From: Nitrospirota bacterium | Lineage (GTDB): Bacteria > Nitrospirota > Thermodesulfovibrionia > Thermodesulfovibrionales > Dissulfurispiraceae | Direction of reading: 5' to 3' | NCBI GenBank assembly: GCA_013349595.1 | Contig: DUZI01000001.1 | Coordinates: 1-31,652 of the forward strand | DNA length: 31,652 bases | Shown: piece after piece, positions 1 to 8,320 of the stretch | Layout: each line of letters begins with the position of its first letter | How positions within the stretch are numbered: the stretch's first letter is position 1 | Position numbers and translations under genes: made by a program | The notes under the pieces: generated by a model | Told to the model about the DNA's origin: nothing | The model's database searches: none | What the model saw: only the letters and a program-made list of their open reading frames with translations

Positions 1-180
1 AGGGCTGTTTCAGGCTTTTTATAATCGACAGATTTTATTTAATTTTGCTTTATTCATTATAATGCAATGCCTTATGACAAAACCCTAGAAACTTTTTTTT
101 ATATGGTGTCGTATAAAAATTCCACACCAGCCCTTCCTATCTTACTTGCTGAATTTATTAAGCTTTTTAGTTCTATCGCC
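1..180 (+). repeat. Family A hairpin repeat, copy 1 (left edge cut by window)
   Basis: A non-coding MITE-like repeat found five times in the window. This copy begins inside the left terminus (AGGGCTGTTTCAGG) and ends at TTCTATCGCC. Internal blocks shared with the other copies include ATAATCGACAGATTTTATTT, TGCCTTATGACAAA and CAGCCCTTCCTATCTTA. AGGGCTG and TTTTTATAATCGACA near the left end can pair with GTCGTATAAAAA and CAGCCCT near the right end, so the element folds into a long imperfect hairpin. The remaining 181-318 up to the first gene is AT-rich with no gene seen and no clear Shine-Dalgarno sequence. Confidence 0.85.
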
Positions 181-318
181 GATTTTGCCTTAGAGATACT
201 TTTTAAATAAAATTATTGTATTATAATAACTACGATAAAATAAATGTTTTTTTAATCCATATGTTGGGCGAAAATTCGACTTATTATTTAAAATTACATT
301 TATAAAAAATCTCATATA

Positions 319-855
319 ATGGAAGACCTATCTTTACACATACTTGATATAGTAGAAAACTCCCTCAATGCAGGTGCCTCAAATGTGTCAATAAAAATAG
401 TTGAAGACGATGAAAACTTTATCGTTACTATAGTTGACAATGGCAAGGGCATGGACGAGGAGACCCTAAAAAATATCTTTGACCCTTTTTTTACAACAAA
501 AAATGCAAGAAATTTTGGATTTGGTATACCCTTATTTGCTCAAACTGCAGAACAATGCGGCGGAAGACTTGATATAAAATCTAAGGTTGGCTTTGGCACT
601 GAGGTATCTGTTTATTTAAAGAAAAATCATATAGACATGCTTCCAATTGGTGATTTGGGATTGACTATCATAACCCTCATAATATCTAACCCAGAGGTAA
701 ACTATCAACTTATATACAAAAATGGCAATTACATCTATGAATTAGACACCGCAGAATTAAAGTCAGGTATAGACTCTATTACAGAGGCACAAACCCTTCA
801 TTTTATAAGAAATCATATAAATGATGGGATTAAATCAACACAAAATCAGCGATAG
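319..855 (+). CDS. Stand-alone HATPase_c (GHKL) ATP-binding protein
   Basis: A 178-residue protein made almost entirely of a GHKL ATPase domain. Visible motifs are the N box around Glu13-Asn14 (VENSLNAGA), the G1 box DNGKGM at 40-45, the FDPFFTTK segment at 54-61, the G2 box GFGIP at 67-71 and a GFGTEV strand at 91-96. There is no DHp domain with a phosphorylatable His, no sensor domain and no membrane segment, so it is not a complete histidine kinase. Similar single-domain ATPases are known beside NADH-dependent hydrogenase or ferredoxin genes; no such partner is here. No good ribosome binding site precedes the ATG. The last codons (Gln-Asn-Gln-Arg) and the TAG stop fall in the edge of repeat copy 2, so the native C-terminus may have been altered. 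The gene sits between two inverted repeat copies. The partner and role are unknown. Confidence 0.8.
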   Translation: MEDLSLHILDIVENSLNAGASNVSIKIVEDDENFIVTIVDNGKGMDEETLKNIFDPFFTTKNARNFGFGIPLFAQTAEQCGGRLDIKSKVGFGTEVSVYLKKNHIDMLPIGDLGLTIITLIISNPEVNYQLIYKNGNYIYELDTAELKSGIDSITEAQTLHFIRNHINDGIKSTQNQR

Positions 856-1035
856 AACTAAAAGCTTAATAAATTCAGCAAGTAAGATAGGAAGGACTGG
901 TGAAGGATTTTTATACAACACCTTATAAAAAAAAGTTCCAGGGCTTTGTCATAAGGCATTGCATTATAATGAATAATGCAAAATTAAATAAAATCTGTCG
1001 ATTATAAAAAGCCTGAAACAGCCCTTCCTATCGCT
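849..1035 (-). repeat. Family A hairpin repeat, copy 2 (inverted relative to copy 1)
   Basis: A full-length copy in reverse orientation, from GCGATAGAACTAAAAGCTT to CAGCCCTTCCTATCGCT. Read on the minus strand it is nearly identical to copy 1 over its whole length, including the tail with TTACTTGCTGAATTTATTAA. It contains the stop codon of the upstream ATPase gene (TAG at 853-855). Confidence 0.9.
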
Positions 1036-1074
1036 ATTTTAAGCTATTATTTTAAGGTATCATGAGAAGATTAA

Positions 1075-1248
1075 ATGACAAAGATTGATTGTTTTAAATG
1101 TATATATTTTTTTATAACCTACGATGCAAACTTTCCTTATGGTTGCAAACTAATGGGTTTTAAGTCGAAAAAACTGCCATGCAAAGAGGTCTTTACTACA
1201 TCTGGTGAGGAATGCAAGGGTTTTCAAGAAAAGACAGTGAACCCTTAA
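1075..1248 (+). CDS. Small Cys-rich protein, 57 aa, unknown function
   Basis: A short open frame read directly from the sequence: ATG at 1075, TAA at 1246-1248, with AGAAG a few bases upstream as a weak ribosome binding site. The product begins MTKIDCFKCIYFF and has five cysteines: Cys6-x2-Cys9, a YGCKLMGF segment, a LPCKEV segment and GEECKGF near the C-terminus. This CxxC / GCKLMGFKS / P-C / SGEECxGF layout matches, as I recall it, a family of tiny proteins in Nitrospirota and Desulfobacterota that databases sometimes mislabel as uracil-DNA glycosylase; at this size that label cannot be right. The four to five Cys suggest a metal site, by inference. It lies 35 bp upstream of the exchanger gene and is probably co-transcribed with it. 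Confidence 0.75.
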   Translation: MTKIDCFKCIYFFITYDANFPYGCKLMGFKSKKLPCKEVFTTSGEECKGFQEKTVNP

Positions 1249-1283
1249 AGAGTTATTAATGAAAAAATTAAGGTATAAATATA

Positions 1284-2225
1284 ATGATTACTGATTTTGC
1301 TTATTTGTTACTTGGTTTTATTTTGGCTTGTATTGGTGGGGAATTCTTTGTTCGTGGCTCTGTGGGGATTGCCCATTGGGCAAGGATTTCGCCAGGTATA
1401 ATTGGAGCCACTGTGGCTGCCTTTGGCACATCAAGTCCAGAGCTTTCTGTAGCTATAAATTCAGGCCTTACTAACCAATCAGATATAGCACTCGGTGATG
1501 CACTTGGTAGTAATTTATTAAATGTTGCCCTGATACTTGGCATTACGCTCTGTATATCTGGAATCCAATCAAATCGTGAAAGTATAAAGAGAGATTTCCC
1601 TTCTGCATTGTTAATCCCAATAATTACTGCTTTTTTTGCCTATGATGGAGTCTTATCAAGGATAGAGGCAGTGTTAATACTCCTTTACTTCGTAATATGG
1701 TTAACCTTGACTGTTATTGAGGCAAAAAAACAAAGAGATTTGACAGATAAAATCATTGGTGAACACAACATTATCAAGGTATTGATGATTACCCTTTCAG
1801 GATTGGCCATCTTGTTTGTATCTGGTAAATTCATAGTAACTGGTGCAGGTGCAATAGCCATTTCCTTAGGTATTGACAAATTCATAGTTGGGGCTATAAT
1901 TGTTGCAATCGGTACATCAACACCTGAACTTGCCACCACTGTAATTGCCAAATTAAAGGGACATGATGAGGTAGGACTTGGAACAATCCTTGGCAGTAAC
2001 ATTTTCAATGGTGGCTTTATTGTATCTGTCTCAGCGCTTATCTCTCCTATAGTATTTAATTGGAATGAGGTATTAATAACCCTGATTTTTGGGGTTGTTA
2101 CAATCCTTATTACTTATCCATATAAAGATGGATTTATAAGCAGGAAAAAGGGATTTTTATTACTCGCCATTTATGTGGTCTATATCTTTTTATTGTGGCA
2201 AAATAAGGGAACTTTAAAAATCTGA
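1284..2225 (+). CDS. Calcium/sodium antiporter, CaCA family (YrbG-like)
   Basis: A 313-residue polytopic inner-membrane protein with the two inverted alpha repeats of cation/Ca2+ exchangers. Alpha-1 has GTSSPE at 48-53 and GDALGSNLLN at 71-80. Alpha-2 has GTSTPE at 210-215 and GTILGSNIFN at 233-242. The acidic residues in these repeats bind the exchanged cations in the family. The length is typical of bacterial YrbG-type exchangers, about ten membrane helices with a charged central loop near 146-162. It should extrude Ca2+ in exchange for Na+; the exact ion preference cannot be read from sequence. AAGG about ten bases before the ATG supports the start. It converges on cheW with an 11-bp gap. 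Confidence 0.9.
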   Translation: MITDFAYLLLGFILACIGGEFFVRGSVGIAHWARISPGIIGATVAAFGTSSPELSVAINSGLTNQSDIALGDALGSNLLNVALILGITLCISGIQSNRESIKRDFPSALLIPIITAFFAYDGVLSRIEAVLILLYFVIWLTLTVIEAKKQRDLTDKIIGEHNIIKVLMITLSGLAILFVSGKFIVTGAGAIAISLGIDKFIVGAIIVAIGTSTPELATTVIAKLKGHDEVGLGTILGSNIFNGGFIVSVSALISPIVFNWNEVLITLIFGVVTILITYPYKDGFISRKKGFLLLAIYVVYIFLLWQNKGTLKI

Positions 2226-2236
2226 AACACCTTAAG

Positions 2237-2749
2237 TCATACCGATTCATTAATAATCAGACTTTTGTCATCAATAAAGGCCTTTGCCTCTAAGATAACT
2301 ATATTCCCCTTTGAAATACCTCTCACATATCCCTCTGGATAGGAACTTAGAGTTGGGATGTTTGTATCAATAGAATCTTCCTTTATTTTTTGGACTAATC
2401 CTATTTTATCAACTATAATAGAAGTTACAAACTCATCGCAAGAGATTATTATTAATTTACTTTTTTCATCATTATCTCTACAAGATATGCCAAAGATTAC
2501 TCTTAAATCAATAATAGGCAATATAAGCCCCCTATAATTAACTACACCAAAAAGAAAAGCTGGAGAAGATGGAACCTTAATGACATCATAAGTGACAAAA
2601 ACCTCCTTTATAAATTTTGTCTCAAAGGCATATCTTTCACCACAAAGGACAAAATCAAGCACCTCTATCTCCTTTCTACTGTCATCCTTTATTGTCCTTT
2701 CCCTGCTAATTAATTGTGCCCTCTTTCTTAATATGTCCTCTTTTTTCAT
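2237..2749 (-). CDS. cheW: CheW-like coupling protein (second CheW)
   Basis: A 170-residue CheW-domain protein that would bridge receptors to CheA. After a charged N-terminal extension of about 28 residues the CheW fold begins at VLDFVLCGERYAFE, followed by the family signatures KVPSSPAFLFGVVNYRG and LILPIIDLR. The extension and the rather divergent C-terminal half distinguish it from the other CheW at 9900-10394, so it may serve a different receptor set. Its ATG overlaps the stop of the upstream cheR-TPR gene by 4 bp (ATGA), indicating translational coupling. It is the last gene of the minus-strand chemotaxis run. Confidence 0.88.
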   Translation of the reverse strand: MKKEDILRKRAQLISRERTIKDDSRKEIEVLDFVLCGERYAFETKFIKEVFVTYDVIKVPSSPAFLFGVVNYRGLILPIIDLRVIFGISCRDNDEKSKLIIISCDEFVTSIIVDKIGLVQKIKEDSIDTNIPTLSSYPEGYVRGISKGNIVILEAKAFIDDKSLIINESV

Positions 2750-4203
2750 TTAATCTTTATCTCCTTTATATGTGAATGAGATAATTCAAGTATCCTTCCT
2801 ACATTCATCTCTAAGTCTTCAATAACCTGTTCTTTGTCTGTCATGGCAAGAGAGTCAATAACATTTTGAAACTCCTTTAAAGCCTCTTCTTTTTTATGAG
2901 ACCTCAATAATAAATTAGCAAGTCTAAATCTTACAGAGACTAAATCATTTTTGATATATAAAACATTTCTCCAGGTCTCTAAAGCGCCCAGCAAATTACC
3001 ACTTTCTTCTAAGATAACAGCCTTTAAAAAGTAGGCTTTTAAATCAAGTTTGTTAATATTAATTGCCTTATTTAAAATTGCAAGGGCTTCATCTAAAAGC
3101 CCTGAGTTTGCCTTATCCTGTGCCTTTTTTAAGAGATTACTTAATAAACCATCCTTTTCTCCATTAGAAGACTCAACGGGAATGTTTTTTGTGTGGGTAC
3201 CCTTTGATTTTTTTGATACTCTCTCATATCTCTTTACTTCTTTAGTAATATCAACAGACTGATTAAGTTTATAAGATTTTAAATCAAACTGATCCAATAA
3301 ATTATCAATTTTATCTGAAGTAGTTGAATTAACTGATTTTGTATCTACTTTTAATAACTTGGGCTGTTTTTTAAAGACCACATAGCCATCAAAACTTATT
3401 GGATTTAGATATGAATTGCTATATGCCTGCATATCTACTGGTGATGTTATAAGCCATCCATTGACAAATAGTAGATTAGTGAGAAAATCCAACACCTTTG
3501 TCCTAAGTGCTTCGTTAAAATACATTATGACATTTCTACAAAAAATCACATCATAGAGGCATAATTTTTTTGACTGCCTATCACTTTCTGATGCAAGGTT
3601 AAATTGATAAAACTCAACAAACCTCTTTAATTTTGGAGAAATTTCATAGAGACCTTTCTTTATTTCTACAAAATGTTCCTTCTTTAACCACTCTGGTGCC
3701 CCCCTAAAAGACCATTCTTTATAAATGCCTGATTTGGCTTTATCAAGGGAAGCCGAATTAATATCGAAAGCCATGATTTTTATATCCCAACCTTTAAGGA
3801 TAGAGCTTAACTTGTCAATAATTATTGCAATAGAATATGGTTCCTCACCTGTAGAACAACCAGCACTTAGAATATTTATTTCTTTATGGGATAAATTTTT
3901 TTTGTCTCTGACTATCTCTGGAATTATATTATCTTGAAGTATCTGAAAGGATTTCATATCCCTCATGAAAAAGGTCTCTCCTACTGTTAGATATTGAGCT
4001 AATGTTGTCAAATCGTTTCTGTCAAGAGATCTTTCAGAGAGTAGAAGAAGAAGTCTGTCATAGTCCTTTATACCCTTTTCTTTCATGAAGGCCTTTAGTC
4101 TCTGCTCAAATTCTTTTATACGATTTTCTTGATAATAAAGACCTAATTGTTCATTAACTAAAGAGCTAAGCTTTAAAAGGACTTCTGTATTCACAATCGT
4201 CAA
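2746..4203 (-). CDS. cheR: CheR-type methyltransferase with C-terminal TPR repeats
   Basis: 485 residues. The N-terminal ~275 form a CheR protein-glutamate O-methyltransferase: a helical lead, TVGETFFMRD at 73-82, the SAM-binding loop AGCSTGEEPYS at 114-124, and VIFCRNVIMYF further on. SAM-dependent methylation of receptor glutamates is the known role. A polar linker follows, then from about 350 to 465 a set of TPR-like helix pairs (SGLLDEALAILNKAI, GNLLGALETWRNVL, SHKKEEALKEFQNVI), probably a protein-docking module. The start used is a TTG at 4203, 13 bp after the UPF0182 stop; a GTG at 4194 is an alternative and neither has a strong ribosome binding site. It is the second intact CheR of the cluster. 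Confidence 0.88.
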   Translation of the reverse strand: MTIVNTEVLLKLSSLVNEQLGLYYQENRIKEFEQRLKAFMKEKGIKDYDRLLLLLSERSLDRNDLTTLAQYLTVGETFFMRDMKSFQILQDNIIPEIVRDKKNLSHKEINILSAGCSTGEEPYSIAIIIDKLSSILKGWDIKIMAFDINSASLDKAKSGIYKEWSFRGAPEWLKKEHFVEIKKGLYEISPKLKRFVEFYQFNLASESDRQSKKLCLYDVIFCRNVIMYFNEALRTKVLDFLTNLLFVNGWLITSPVDMQAYSNSYLNPISFDGYVVFKKQPKLLKVDTKSVNSTTSDKIDNLLDQFDLKSYKLNQSVDITKEVKRYERVSKKSKGTHTKNIPVESSNGEKDGLLSNLLKKAQDKANSGLLDEALAILNKAININKLDLKAYFLKAVILEESGNLLGALETWRNVLYIKNDLVSVRFRLANLLLRSHKKEEALKEFQNVIDSLAMTDKEQVIEDLEMNVGRILELSHSHIKEIKIK

Positions 4204-4216
4204 TTTAGGACTTCAA

Positions 4217-6901
4217 CTACTGTCTTGACATCTCTCTTAGTATGTCTTCTAATCGCTTAAGTTCTTCACCATACTTTGCCCAATTACCCTGTCTCTGCAT
4301 CTCAATAGCCCTTTCAAAGCTCTTTAATGCCTCCCTTGAGAGATTAGTCCCTGCAGGGATCTTATCAGGTGCCTTTTTGTCATCAACCTTCACTGATTTT
4401 TTTGAACCAAAAAGTCTTTGAAGGGCACTTTCAAGGTTTTCTTCCATAACCACTTCATTTTCATATGAAACAATGACCCTTCTTAGTTCAGGCAAACCAA
4501 CTTTATCAGATGCAGAAAGATAAAGGGGTTGCACGTAAAGTAGTGATTTTTCAATAGGAATTACAAGGAGACTACCCCTTATAACTTGAGAACCCCTTTG
4601 CCCCCAGAGGGTGAGTTGTTGAGAAATGTAAGAGTCCTGATTTATCCTTGCATCAACCTGTTTGGGTCCATAGATAAGTCTGTCTCTTGGGAAGGTATAT
4701 ACTATAATCTTTCCATAATTTTCACCATCACACCTTGCAGCAAGCCATGCGGCTAAGTTATCCCTCTTTGCAGGGACATAAGGAAGCAACAAAATATATT
4801 CTTCTTTTTTGCCACCCGGCAATTTCATAATCGTGTAGTAAGGCTCCATAGGCTTATCTGCAAAGGTTGGTATCTCCCAGAGGTTTTCCTTGTTATAAAA
4901 AACCTTTGGGTCAGTCATGTGATAGGCTGAGAGCATCTGTGCCTGCACCTGTAACATCATCTGTGGGTATCTGATATGGCTTCTAAGATCATCAGGCATG
5001 TCTTTTAGTGATTTAAAGAGTTGAGGGAATATCTTTGAATAAACCCTTATAAGAGAATCACTATTGTCACTTATGTAAAATTTGACAGAGCCATTATAGG
5101 CATCAACAGTTGTCTTTACAGAGTTTCTGATATAGTTTATGTTTCTATTTATCAGCTTTGAATAGGGGAATCTGTCTGTAACTGTATAGGCATCAATAAT
5201 CCAGACAAGGTGTCCTTCCTTTGTAACAACGAGATAGGGGTCCTTATCAAAGATTAAAAAGGGTGCTAATTTTTTCACCCTTTGCGATATATTTCTGTTA
5301 TAGAGAATCCTACTCTCACTGGTAATATCTGTTGAAAGTAATATCTTCTCTGTGGCAAATCTTATAGAAAATAATACCCTTCTTAATATTGAATCAATGG
5401 GCACTCCACCTATCCCCTTGTAAGAGGTATAGACATTGTCAGTAGAAGTAGGATAACTAAACTCTGGCACCTTTGTTTTGACAATCACATAATCGTTTGA
5501 CATCTCACCATAATAAATCTCTGGCCTCGTCACCTTTATATCTGCTGTGCTTACAGGGGGTATGTCTTTGATGATAAATTCAGGTAATCCTTCTTTGCTG
5601 ATCCTGCTAACCGGTCCCATAGTAATGCCATTTCCATGAGTAAAAATAAGCCTTTCGTTAATCCATGACTTGCTTGGCAAGTCGTTATAAGACAACTCGC
5701 GTGGTGAAAGCATAACCTGAATATATTCACCATTGATGGTATATCTATCATTGTCAACATCGGCAAATCTGTAATAAGTCCTTATCTGCTGAAGCTGGCT
5801 ATAGGTTCTTAAAAGTGGCGAATGATCCCAGAGGCGAATGTTCTTAATAGTTGCCTCGTTTTTCTCAATGTCTCTTGCTGTAAGATTATAGTCCACATCA
5901 AAGGGAATAACCTCTATTCTGTCAAGGTCAAAACCCTTTCGGGTAAAGTTTATGCTGTGTTGAATATATGGCATCTCAAGGGCAAGTTCATTTGGAGAGA
6001 CCTTTAACTTTTGAAGCAACATGGGATAGGCTATCAATCCAGCAATATATATTACTGCGGTAACAAGAATTGGCATCATTGCAATCTTAAAAGCCCCTCT
6101 CAAAGCTGCCACAATAAATATGACCGCTGATATAGGTGTCATAAAAGCAAGTGCCCGAAGGGCTATAAGCCTTGCATTAATATCAGTATATCCTGCCCCA
6201 GAGACAACCGTTGATGTTGAATAAAGGAGTTTAAAGGAATTAATGTAAAAACCAAGACCTAATACGCAGATAAACATACCTGCAAGTATTAGGACATGGG
6301 TCTTGACTCTCTTATTTATCAAAAAGAATGTCCCTGTAAAAACTATACCACCCCTTAGAAGATAATTAATTGCAATGATTGCAAGGGTTGATAAAAATGT
6401 AAAACTAAGAAAACCCCTCAAGGAATCCATAAAGGATAATTCAAATAAATAAAAGCCAAGGTCTTTTTGAAATATTGGATCTAATGTCTTCATTTCAACA
6501 GTATTAATGAAAAGGAGCAACTCTTCCCATCTCAATGCACCCCATTGGCCTGTTAGTAATGTGATAATAATGATAACAATATAAGAAAGTGGCATAATTA
6601 ACTTCTCAAGGCCTTCAATTTTAATAGGCAACACCATCCCATCAATACTCAAAGAAGCCCTTTCAGGAAACTGTATAGTCCTTGCAATGAATAGATTAAA
6701 GAGGGCAAAAACGAGGAAAACAATACCAAAGATAAAACCAGACAAGGCTTTATATGAAAGAGTTTTTATAAATACATCCACATACCCTGTCTCTATAAAA
6801 AACAACCAGTCAGAATAAAAACCTGTGACTATTACAGCAATAATACTAAAGATGAATAATGCGACAAAAGTCATAGGTGAAAAAATTTTGTACTTCCTCA
6901 T
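4217..6901 (-). CDS. UPF0182 family (COG1615) large membrane protein
   Basis: An 894-residue protein with the architecture of the uncharacterised UPF0182/COG1615 family. About seven hydrophobic helices fall in the first 300 residues (for example near 10-30, 50-75, 95-117, 160-180, 205-225, 245-265 and 275-295), followed by a ~550-residue soluble region probably outside the inner membrane. Family-like segments are YPTSTDNVYTSYKGIGGVP, LTLWGQRGSQVIRG and LLLPYVPAKRDNLAAWLAAR. A charged C-terminal tail near 835-894 follows. GGGAGG upstream of the ATG supports the start. It lies between cheB and cheR-TPR, 13 bp before the latter, with repeat copy 3 in its upstream region. The function of the family is unknown, and I see no direct link to chemotaxis beyond position. 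Confidence 0.85.
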   Translation of the reverse strand: MRKYKIFSPMTFVALFIFSIIAVIVTGFYSDWLFFIETGYVDVFIKTLSYKALSGFIFGIVFLVFALFNLFIARTIQFPERASLSIDGMVLPIKIEGLEKLIMPLSYIVIIIITLLTGQWGALRWEELLLFINTVEMKTLDPIFQKDLGFYLFELSFMDSLRGFLSFTFLSTLAIIAINYLLRGGIVFTGTFFLINKRVKTHVLILAGMFICVLGLGFYINSFKLLYSTSTVVSGAGYTDINARLIALRALAFMTPISAVIFIVAALRGAFKIAMMPILVTAVIYIAGLIAYPMLLQKLKVSPNELALEMPYIQHSINFTRKGFDLDRIEVIPFDVDYNLTARDIEKNEATIKNIRLWDHSPLLRTYSQLQQIRTYYRFADVDNDRYTINGEYIQVMLSPRELSYNDLPSKSWINERLIFTHGNGITMGPVSRISKEGLPEFIIKDIPPVSTADIKVTRPEIYYGEMSNDYVIVKTKVPEFSYPTSTDNVYTSYKGIGGVPIDSILRRVLFSIRFATEKILLSTDITSESRILYNRNISQRVKKLAPFLIFDKDPYLVVTKEGHLVWIIDAYTVTDRFPYSKLINRNINYIRNSVKTTVDAYNGSVKFYISDNSDSLIRVYSKIFPQLFKSLKDMPDDLRSHIRYPQMMLQVQAQMLSAYHMTDPKVFYNKENLWEIPTFADKPMEPYYTIMKLPGGKKEEYILLLPYVPAKRDNLAAWLAARCDGENYGKIIVYTFPRDRLIYGPKQVDARINQDSYISQQLTLWGQRGSQVIRGSLLVIPIEKSLLYVQPLYLSASDKVGLPELRRVIVSYENEVVMEENLESALQRLFGSKKSVKVDDKKAPDKIPAGTNLSREALKSFERAIEMQRQGNWAKYGEELKRLEDILREMSRQ

Positions 6902-7020
6902 TTATAACCTCCCGTTATAGCGAATAATATGGCAATAAACTACCACAGTGAACACAACCATTATATTTATTTAAGAACAAAAAACTGTCTTCATTGTTCT
7001 AAAAATTTACCCCAAAATAG

Positions 7021-7208
7021 GCGATAGAACTAAAAAGCTTAATAAAATCAGCAAGTAAGATAGGAAGGGCTGTGAAGGATTTTTATACGATACCTTATAA
7101 AAAAGTTCCTCGGGCTTTGTCATAAGGCATTTCATTATAATGAATAAAAAGCAAAATTAAATAAAGTTTGTCGATTATAAAAAGCCTGAAACAACCCTTC
7201 CTATCGCC
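7021..7208 (-). repeat. Family A hairpin repeat, copy 3
   Basis: A full-length copy in reverse orientation, from GCGATAGAACTAAAAAGCTT to CCCTTCCTATCGCC, filling most of the 351-bp gap 6902-7252 between cheB and UPF0182. Transcripts leaving cheB would run through it and could fold at this point. The flanks (AAAATAG on the left, ATTTT on the right) resemble those of the other copies. Apart from the UPF0182 ribosome binding site I see no other feature in the gap. Confidence 0.9.
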
Positions 7209-7252
7209 ATTTTAAAGTTATTACTTTCCCTCTGATACCCCTTTTATTATAT

Positions 7253-8320
7253 TCACTGTGAACAACTACGAAGCACCTCTTGGGCAATTTTTTCAAGTGG
7301 CAGTACCTTATCAACAGCCCCTCTTTTGATAGCCTCTTTAGGCATGCCAAAGACTACACAACTGTCTTCATCTTGCGCAATATTGCAAGCGCCAGATTCC
7401 TTCATCTCCAGCATCCCCCTTGCACCATCATCACCCATACCTGTGAGTATTACACCAACTGCATTCTTACCTGCATACTGGGCTGCAGATCTAAACAAAA
7501 CATCTACCGATGGTCTATGCCTGCTGACTAATGGACCATCTTTAACCTCCACATAATACCTTGCTCCACTTCTCTTAAGTAGCATATGCCTATTGCCAGG
7601 TGCAATCAATGCCCTTCCCCTTAAGACAGTGTCATTATCTTCTGCCTCTTTTACAGAAATCTTACAAGTTTGGTCAAGCCTATTTGCAAAGGCAGCGGTA
7701 AACTTCTCTGGCATGTGCTGAACTATCACAATACCTGGTGCATCCATAGGAAAGGCTTCAAGGAAGACCTTTAGTGCCTCTGTGCCCCCTGTTGATGCAC
7801 CTACCACAATAACCTTTTCTGTAGTCTGAATCATTGCCTTTGATTTGACCTTGCTTATAACTGCATCAGCGGTAAGTTTGGGTTGAGGCGTAAGCATCTT
7901 GGAAGGAACAAGCTTTAATTTAGCCTTTGCAGCAGCCTTTATAGCATCACAGATGATAATCCTTGACTCTTCAAAAAACTGTTTTGTGCCAAGCTTTGGC
8001 TTTTGAATAATATCAACTGCACCATACTCAAGTGCCTTTAGGGCTGTGTCTGAGCCTTGTTCTGCAAGACTTGAAATTATTATTACAGGTATTGGATGCT
8101 GACTCATTATCTTATGTAAAAATGTCAGACCATCCATCTTTGGCATTTCAATATCAAGGGTAATAACATCAGGGACTTCGTTTTGAATCTTTTGAACAGC
8201 TAAAAAAGGATCAGAGGCAGTATCAAGCACCTCCAAATGAGGATCAGAATTTATAATACTTTGAAGTGTCTGCCTTACTACGGCAGAATCATCAACTATT
8301 AATACCTTTATCTTGCTCAT
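7253..8320 (-). CDS. cheB: CheB: receptor protein-glutamate methylesterase/deamidase
   Basis: 355 residues with the standard CheB order. The N-terminal receiver domain has the acidic pair Asp10-Asp11, the phospho-acceptor Asp56 (TLDIEMPKMDG) and Lys107. A linker follows to about 165. The C-terminal methylesterase domain has the catalytic triad Ser176 (GASTGGTEAL), His202 (QHMPEKFTAAFANRL) and Asp298 (GMGDDGARG). It removes methyl groups from receptor glutamates and deamidates glutamines when phosphorylated by CheA. It directly abuts cheR (8321), forming the adaptation pair of the pathway. All key residues are present. Confidence 0.96.
   Translation of the reverse strand: MSKIKVLIVDDSAVVRQTLQSIINSDPHLEVLDTASDPFLAVQKIQNEVPDVITLDIEMPKMDGLTFLHKIMSQHPIPVIIISSLAEQGSDTALKALEYGAVDIIQKPKLGTKQFFEESRIIICDAIKAAAKAKLKLVPSKMLTPQPKLTADAVISKVKSKAMIQTTEKVIVVGASTGGTEALKVFLEAFPMDAPGIVIVQHMPEKFTAAFANRLDQTCKISVKEAEDNDTVLRGRALIAPGNRHMLLKRSGARYYVEVKDGPLVSRHRPSVDVLFRSAAQYAGKNAVGVILTGMGDDGARGMLEMKESGACNIAQDEDSCVVFGMPKEAIKRGAVDKVLPLEKIAQEVLRSCSQ

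Noticed and set aside
319..855. Complete sensor histidine kinase
   Set aside because: Only the ATP-binding half is present. There is no phosphorylatable His region, sensor or membrane part.
1..1035. Composite transposon formed by insertion sequences
   Set aside because: The flanking repeats encode no transposase and are under 200 bp, so at most this is a MITE-bracketed unit.
5551..6007. Small open frames overlapping the UPF0182 gene
   Set aside because: They lie wholly inside a well-supported 894-residue gene and show no recognisable motif or ribosome binding site.
7021..7208. CRISPR array or tandem repeat
   Set aside because: The repeats are dispersed single units kilobases apart with no regular spacers and no cas genes.
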